Shown: positions 6,018 through 14,159 of the stretch, in pieces
Position numbering within the stretch: the stretch's first letter is position 1
Layout of the letters: each line of letters starts with the position of its first letter
Assembly (NCBI GenBank): GCA_035315685.1
Contig: DATFXR010000651.1
Location: 1-14,159, forward strand
Length of the DNA stretch: 14,159 nucleotides
Reading direction: 5' to 3'
DNA from: QHWK01 sp035315685
Lineage (GTDB): Bacteria; Acidobacteriota; Vicinamibacteria; Vicinamibacterales; CAVVIG01
Translations under genes and position numbers: made by a program
The notes under the pieces: generated by a model
The model's database searches: none
What the model saw: only the letters and a program-made list of their open reading frames with translations
What the model was told of the DNA's origin: nothing

Positions 6018-8198
6018 CTAGAACAGGTACCTCACGCCGAACTGGAACGAGTTCGCCGTGTACGGACGGTAAACATAACCGAGAACCAGCGAGCTCGGCT
6101 GGACGATGCCGTTGACGACGCTCGGGTCGAACGCGAAATCGTAGACACGGAACGGCTCGTACAGGTACGAGAAGGTTGCCGCCAGTTTCGTCGTCAGCCG
6201 GTGCCGGACGTCGATGTGCAACTGCTGCAGTTTGTTGTAGACGTTCGGCAGTTGCGATGGTGCCGGCAGCGGTCCGCCGGCGACGACAGTGTACAGGTAA
6301 CTGCCCTCGGCATAGCTGAAGTCGTACGACACGCGCGCCTCGGTGTTCGGCCCGAACTTCGGCGGCGTCGCGTAGAGCGAGAAGTAGTTCACCGTCTCCG
6401 CGGTGTCGGACGTCCAGTTTCGCTGCGGGTCGTCGAACGTACTGGAATCTGCTGATCGTGATTGCTGCAGCCCGCCATAGCGCTCGAAGTTGTAGGTGCC
6501 GCCTCCCCCGAACCCGTTCGGAAGGTGGAAGTCGGCGCCGGCCGAGAACGTCCGGAAGGTCGTCTCCTGCAGTCCGAAGTAGCTGTCCGGATAACTGTCC
6601 TTGCCGAGGCCCCCGGACACGCTGAACGTCCACTGATCGTTCGGAACCATGTCGACGATCGCGGTGAGCTGATTCCGGTTGCGGTTCGCCAGGTCGTAGT
6701 GGCGCATGTCCGGCTGCTCGCCGATCTGCACGAGCAGATCCTCGTTCAGCCCGGTGCCGGTGCGGTGGCCGTACTCGTACTTGGCGTGAAACGTCGTCCA
6801 CTGCGAGCCGACGGCGTCGGCTGACAGCCGCAGCACGTTCTCGGTCGTGCTCTCGAAGATGCGGGCGTCGTAGCCGGTCTCGTTGCGCGCAAAGCCCGCC
6901 GTCAGCCCGAACGGTTTCAGGCCGGTGTAGGTCGCGTCTCCTTCGACATTCGTCCGGCTGTGCGCGTAGAGCTCTGGACCGTTGGTCAGCGACTGGTTGA
7001 CGGACGTGTCGTAGCTCACGTAATTGGTGATGGTGGTTGCCGGCATCTGGTTGCTGTAGTGGTACTCCCGCACTCTGGCGGTGAAGTCCCAGTCGGGCAG
7101 CGGACGCGTGACCAGGTTCGCATTCAACGAAAAGACATGGGCTCCGGCATCGGCGGTGGCGCGAGGCAACGCGATCTGTGGCAGCGCCGAGTTGATGGTG
7201 AACGGCAGCAGCGGCTCGTTGTTGTTCCAGAACCCGTACGAGATGGCGCCGGTGACCTGCGTGCGGTGCGGGAATTTGGCGTAGCCCGCGCCGCTGATGG
7301 TCTGGGCATTGTTGGTTGGCCACAGGTTCATCTGTCCGCTGCCGGGCCCGCTCGACGCCGAGTCGGTCAGACGCAGCGGGCTGTCCCACACCAGCGTCGG
7401 GTCGAGATTGTTGAACCACGAGCCGTCGTAGGCGACGCGCAGCATGCTCCTGGTGTTGGTCCACTCGGTGCCAATCGACAGATCGTTGGTCCGCGAGTCG
7501 TACGGCTGTGCCACCTCGACGTCGTTCGAGAAGCCGAACGAGCCTCCCCACGGCAGTTCGCCGTTGTGCCGCGTGGTGGTGAATGTCCCCTTCACGTCGA
7601 GCTGCGGCGTCGGCGTCGCCACCACGCTGAACGTGCCGATGTCGCGGCGTTCCCGCAGGTCGAACTGCGGCGAGATCGGGACGTACAAGTTCAGTTTTTG
7701 CGGCGCGCCGTTCTGAATCAGCTGCTGCGTCACGTCGTCGAGGCGCAGCGGACTTCCCGTCATGGTGTACGGAGTCTTGGTGTCGACACTGTAGAACTGC
7801 GGGATCTCGTCCCACATGCCGGAGATCACGAATCGGCCGGTACGCTCGTAGACGCCGGTGTAGCGCTGATCATAATAGCCGACGTTGTCCGCGGTCACCC
7901 GATAGAGCCAGTCGCCACCGGTCGCTTCGCGCGCGTACTTCGCATCGGTGAAGAGCACACCGTCTCTGACGTCCTGATAGCGCTGGAAGCGCGCCGGGTC
8001 GCCGTCGATGCTGGTCGCCCGGCCGCCGAACTGGAATTGATGCCACGTTGGATCGAACAGGCTGCGCGATTCGTCGGGCGCAGTACTCGACGCCGGCGCT
8101 TGCGGCGCCGATTGCGGATCGGCCGGCTGTGCCAGAGCCGCGACCGGCAGCGCGAGCCAGAGACAGCAGCCAGGAATCATTAGCATGAATCGGCGCAT
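6018..8198 (-). CDS. MtrB/PioB-family outer-membrane beta-barrel of a porin-cytochrome conduit
   Basis: The 726-residue precursor starts with a signal peptide cut near ALA-Q (21-24), then a Pro/Ala-rich linker, then a long run of alternating aromatic and polar beta strands with Tyr/Asn/Gly turns, ending in GVRYLF. The C-terminal phenylalanine is the standard outer-membrane barrel insertion signal. Length and style fit the decaheme-associated MtrB/PioB family, whose barrel (26 strands in Shewanella MtrB) sheathes an MtrA-type cytochrome across the outer membrane. The gene directly before it encodes that partner, 12 bases away. The mature chain has no cysteine at all; the only two are in the signal peptide, so the N-terminal CXXC of Shewanella MtrB is absent. 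The ribosome binding site is strong, GAGGAGG with a 5-base spacer. Family assignment rests on architecture and the decaheme neighbour; another large barrel family is less likely. Confidence 0.87.
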   Translation of the reverse strand: MRRFMLMIPGCCLWLALPVAALAQPADPQSAPQAPASSTAPDESRSLFDPTWHQFQFGGRATSIDGDPARFQRYQDVRDGVLFTDAKYAREATGGDWLYRVTADNVGYYDQRYTGVYERTGRFVISGMWDEIPQFYSVDTKTPYTMTGSPLRLDDVTQQLIQNGAPQKLNLYVPISPQFDLRERRDIGTFSVVATPTPQLDVKGTFTTTRHNGELPWGGSFGFSNDVEVAQPYDSRTNDLSIGTEWTNTRSMLRVAYDGSWFNNLDPTLVWDSPLRLTDSASSGPGSGQMNLWPTNNAQTISGAGYAKFPHRTQVTGAISYGFWNNNEPLLPFTINSALPQIALPRATADAGAHVFSLNANLVTRPLPDWDFTARVREYHYSNQMPATTITNYVSYDTSVNQSLTNGPELYAHSRTNVEGDATYTGLKPFGLTAGFARNETGYDARIFESTTENVLRLSADAVGSQWTTFHAKYEYGHRTGTGLNEDLLVQIGEQPDMRHYDLANRNRNQLTAIVDMVPNDQWTFSVSGGLGKDSYPDSYFGLQETTFRTFSAGADFHLPNGFGGGGTYNFERYGGLQQSRSADSSTFDDPQRNWTSDTAETVNYFSLYATPPKFGPNTEARVSYDFSYAEGSYLYTVVAGGPLPAPSQLPNVYNKLQQLHIDVRHRLTTKLAATFSYLYEPFRVYDFAFDPSVVNGIVQPSSLVLGYVYRPYTANSFQFGVRYLF

Positions 8199-8210
8199 AT
8201 CTGCCTCCTC

Positions 8211-9173
8211 TCAGCGCATGAAGAACTGACCGGACGGATGGTTCGACCCGTGAATGTTCTGATGACAGTTCATGCACGATCGGCCAAACATCCGGTTGCT
8301 CTTGTTCACGGTGATCGCGTTGTTGTCGTAGATGCTCGACGGATGCTTGGTCGCGATGTGACAGCGCTGACAGAGCATCGGCATTCGCACCACGAGCATG
8401 CGGTCGTTGGACGATCCGTGCGGATCGTGGCAGGTCGTGCAGTTCTCTCTGACCGGGGCGTGCTCCCAGAGCGTGGGCCCGCGCATCTCGGCGTGACAGC
8501 TGTAGCACTCCTCGTTGACCGAGGAGCCGACCTTCAGCGCCTTGACGTTGGTGATCGATCCGTGCGGGTTGTGGCACGAGGAGCAGGTCAGCTTGCCCTC
8601 TCGCACCGGCATGTGCGCGACGGCGCGCTCGGTCTTCGCCACCTGAAGCCGGTGGCACGCCACGCAGGTCTGGCTTTCGCTCGCCTTGATCAGTTGGTGC
8701 GTCTGCGACTTCGGGCTGTGGACGCTGTGGCAGGTGATGCAGGACAAATCCCGCCGCTCGTGCATGCTACCTTCCCACCCCGCGTGGGTGCCGCGGTTGT
8801 GGCACGCAAGGCACGCCTGGTTGACCTCGCCCGGCGTGACCTGTCCGAACTTCAGGATGTGGCCTTTCGCATCGTCGTCCACGTGCGCCTGCCCCGGGCC
8901 GTGACAGCTCTCGCAGCCGTGGGCCGCTTCCGGCGAGCGCGGATTCTTCGCCTGCGCATGCGGCGTCCCTTTCAGTGAACCGGCCTTGTCCTCATGGCAC
9001 AGGACGCAGGTGTCACTCCCGGCGTAGCCCGCGGGCGGCGCCAGCGGTTGTGCGCCAGGTGTCCGAACCATCGCCGCGCCACCCGGCGGCGCGGGCCCGA
9101 CCGCAGCGGCATTGCGAGCCACGCTGGTGATCGTCACCAGACACATCAGTGCGAGACACGATCGCCATTTCAC
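8211..9173 (-). CDS. Periplasmic decaheme cytochrome c, MtrA/DmsE family
   Basis: The 320-residue precursor (signal peptide about 1-24) holds exactly ten CXXCH haem sites, at residues 56, 87, 121, 145, 170, 197, 223, 245, 268 and 300, spaced in two similar pentahaem halves. Length, haem number, the CNPHG/CDPHG-type repeats (HNPHG 201-205, HDPHG 249-253) and the ending HGSNHPSGQFFMR match the MtrA/MtoA/PioA/DmsE family. Known role: a haem wire that sits in an MtrB-type barrel and carries electrons between periplasm and cell surface. The barrel gene follows at once, supporting an MtrAB-like complex. DmsE of DMSO respiration is a close relative, but no molybdenum reductase gene is in the window. 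The start is GTG at 9173, supported by GGAGGAG 7 bases upstream. The gene follows the DHOD-like gene by 22 bases. Confidence 0.96.
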   Translation of the reverse strand: MKWRSCLALMCLVTITSVARNAAAVGPAPPGGAAMVRTPGAQPLAPPAGYAGSDTCVLCHEDKAGSLKGTPHAQAKNPRSPEAAHGCESCHGPGQAHVDDDAKGHILKFGQVTPGEVNQACLACHNRGTHAGWEGSMHERRDLSCITCHSVHSPKSQTHQLIKASESQTCVACHRLQVAKTERAVAHMPVREGKLTCSSCHNPHGSITNVKALKVGSSVNEECYSCHAEMRGPTLWEHAPVRENCTTCHDPHGSSNDRMLVVRMPMLCQRCHIATKHPSSIYDNNAITVNKSNRMFGRSCMNCHQNIHGSNHPSGQFFMR

Positions 9174-9180
9174 GATGCTG

Positions 9181-9187
9181 CTCCTCC
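9181..9187 (-). promoter_or_regulatory. Strong ribosome binding site fixing the GTG start of the decaheme cytochrome
   Basis: Read on the minus strand, GGAGGAG ends 7 bases before the GTG at 9173. It is among the strongest such sites in the block, suggesting the decaheme protein is made in high amounts relative to the metabolic genes before it. Confidence 0.6.
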
Positions 9188-9195
9188 TGTGTGTG

Positions 9196-10172
9196 TCACC
9201 TCAGTGCCATGCGGAAATTGGCGCGCTCGTACGCGGCGGGATCGGCGATCTTCCCGAGGCTCATGTTGCCGCGCATCTCGCTGAGCGAGGTCCATTCGTG
9301 CTCGACCATCCACGACTCGATCTCGTCGCGCACCCGGCGGAGGTGATTCGGGCCGTTCCGGAGCAGTGCCGACACCATCTGCGTGGCGTGCGCGCCGGCC
9401 ATCGTCGCTTTGATGACGTCGAGGCCGGTGTGGACGCCGCCGGTGATCGCGATCGACGCCTTGATCCGGCCCGACACCGCCGCGGCGCCGCGCAGGCGCA
9501 TCAGCAGATCGGATGAGTTCGAGAGCGGCGTCGAGCGCACCACCTCGAGCTCGTTGACGTCGATGTCCGCGCGGCTGAAGCGCGTGAACAGCACGACGCC
9601 GTCGGCGCCGGCGGCGTCGATCTGTTTCGCGAAATGCGCAAACGCAGTGAACAGCGGCGCCATCTTGACCGCCACCGGGATGCGCACCGAACGCTTCACT
9701 TCGCTGACGATCTCGACGAAGTGGCGCTCGACGTCCGCGCTGCTCGTCGCCATGTCGCTGGCGGCGTGAAACATGTGCAGTTCGAGGCCATCGGCGCCGG
9801 CCTGCTCGATCAGGCGGGCGAATGAGAGCCAGCCGCCCGGCGTGACGCCGTTGAGCGACGCCATCACCGGGATTCGGACCGCGCTCTTGATCTTCCGGAG
9901 ATGCTCGAGGTACTCGTCAGGACCCAGCGCCAGTTCTGGTTCGGGCGCAAAGTTCTCCGCTTCGGCGAACGACTCGCTGTAGCTGTCGTAGTTGAAGAAC
10001 GCGTCCATCTGCTCGCCGGTGATTTCCTCTTCGTAGAGCGAGCGCAGCACGATCAGCGACGCACCGGCGTCCTCGAGGACGCGGACCCGGTCGAGTTCGT
10101 CGCCGAGCGGCCCGGCGCCGACGATCAGCGGATGCGGCAGCCGCATCCCGAGATAGGTGGTGGTGAGGTCCA

Positions 10173-10173
<1 letters not shown>
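9196..10173 (-). CDS. Dihydroorotate dehydrogenase-like FMN protein linked to PFOR
   Basis: This 325-residue TIM-barrel flavoprotein belongs to the DHOD/PreA superfamily. Seen: the N-terminal strand TTYLGMRLPHPLIVGAGPLG (4-23), IPVMASLNG (101-109), IPVAVKMAP (165-173, with the FMN/substrate lysine Lys170), GADGVVLFTRF (189-199) and the phosphate-binding ITGGVHTG (243-250). It is probably not the pyrimidine-pathway enzyme: this subgroup, often annotated as dihydroorotate dehydrogenase-like, commonly sits beside pyruvate:ferredoxin oxidoreductase genes, and its reaction is not known. There is no iron-sulphur motif, so ferredoxin or a partner would have to deliver electrons. At 133 the sequence has His (ELHMFH), where I recall most relatives having Asn (ELNIYY). 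Its ATG overlaps the PFOR stop codon by one base, so the two are translationally coupled. Confidence 0.88.
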
Positions 10174-13781
<3,608 letters not shown>

Positions 13782-13829
13782 GCTCAGGTCCCCCAGCTCT
13801 GGTCAGTGCCGCCTCTTCCAGATTCGCGT

Positions 13830-14159
13830 TCATGTCATGGCCGCAACGCCGTCGCCGGCCGTGAGGCCGAGCAGTGATCCGGTGTGGCGCGCAATCATCA
13901 GCTCCTCGTTGGTTTGAACCACCCACGCAGAAACCCGGCTCGCGCGCGTCGAGATGCGCGGTCCCTGGCGCTGGTTCGCCTCGTGATCCAGCTCGATGCC
14001 CAGCCACGCCGACGCGTTGCAGATCCGGGCGCGGATGTCGGCGGAGTTCTCGCCGATGCCCGCCGTGAACACGAGGCCGTCGATCCCGTGCAGCGTGCTC
14101 GCGAGCGCGCCGATCTCCTTGGCCGCGCGATAGACGAAGTAGTCGACCGCCAGCCGCGC
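13830..14159 (-). CDS. ackA: Acetate kinase, C-terminal part (5' end beyond window)
   Basis: This is the last 109 residues of a protein that is about 400 residues long in other bacteria. Family motifs are clear: AVDYFVYRAAKEIGALA, the nucleotide-binding GLVFTAGIGENSADIRARIC block, and near the end PRISTRASRVSAWVVQTNEELMIARHT. The TNEE motif contains the magnesium-binding glutamate (Glu384 in the Methanosarcina thermophila enzyme). The enzyme interconverts acetyl phosphate plus ADP with acetate plus ATP in the cytoplasm. Placed just before the PFOR gene, it suggests a pyruvate to acetyl-CoA to acetate route with ATP gain, or the reverse for acetate uptake. A phosphotransacetylase would also be needed and is not in the window; it may lie upstream. 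The open frame runs unbroken to the right edge, with no sign of damage. Confidence 0.95.
   Translation of the reverse strand, partial: ARLAVDYFVYRAAKEIGALASTLHGIDGLVFTAGIGENSADIRARICNASAWLGIELDHEANQRQGPRISTRASRVSAWVVQTNEELMIARHTGSLLGLTAGDGVAAMT

Noticed and set aside
5974..7815. Minus-strand open frame of 613 codons inside the barrel gene
   Set aside because: It is in a different frame from the barrel protein, which has a signal peptide, strong ribosome binding site and C-terminal Phe. The alternative is Arg-rich and lacks any export signal.
6960..8183. Plus-strand open frame of 407 codons opposite the barrel gene
   Set aside because: Antisense shadow with low-complexity Arg/Val/Gly composition and no domain.
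8211..9173. Reading the decaheme gene as part of a DMSO respiration (dms) cluster
   Set aside because: The cytochrome does resemble DmsE, but no molybdopterin reductase or its chaperone is nearby. A general conduit is the safer reading.

Overview
This is a GC-rich stretch of a Gram-negative bacterial chromosome with dense, almost gap-free coding. The best guess is Acidobacteriota, perhaps class Vicinamibacteria. This rests on the mix of a soluble Ser/Thr kinase next to an ECF sigma factor, a DUF3300-DUF2950 pair, a NapC/NirT cytochrome of the subtype with a CX3CH first haem site, and a single-chain pyruvate:ferredoxin oxidoreductase followed by a DHOD-like flavoprotein. Taxonomy is inferred from protein style only. 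A myxobacterial or other deltaproteobacterial-type host cannot be excluded.

Layout. Left edge (1-1912): an ECF-type sigma factor cut by the window edge (minus strand) lies divergent from a free-standing Ser/Thr kinase (plus strand). A 230-base gap between them holds a good sigma-70-like promoter, overlapped by an 11-bp-arm inverted repeat, and a second short inverted repeat. A small helical protein of unknown function converges on the kinase.

Main block (2046-14159): ten consecutive minus-strand genes, with gaps of 48 bases or less and one 1-base overlap, look like one long transcription unit whose promoter is beyond the right edge. In transcription order they are acetate kinase (partial), pyruvate:ferredoxin oxidoreductase, a DHOD-like flavoprotein, a periplasmic decaheme MtrA/DmsE-family cytochrome, an MtrB/PioB-family outer-membrane barrel, a monoheme class I cytochrome c, a membrane-anchored NapC/NirT-type six-haem cytochrome, a DUF3300 protein and a DUF2950 protein.

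Working model. The cytochrome genes encode almost a full electron route across both membranes: quinone pool to NapC/NirT protein, to small cytochrome c, to decaheme protein held in the barrel, to the cell exterior. The gene content resembles the MtoAB-CymA-MtoD and PioAB sets used for Fe(II) oxidation as well as the MtrAB core used for metal reduction. No surface decaheme cytochrome (MtrC/OmcA) is present in the window, so the direction of electron flow is open. Genes for pyruvate oxidation and acetate/ATP formation in the same unit suggest a link between acetate-forming carbon metabolism and extracellular electron transfer. That link is inference from gene order, but it is the most interesting thing in the window. 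No tRNA, rRNA, CRISPR array, insertion sequence or integrase was seen.
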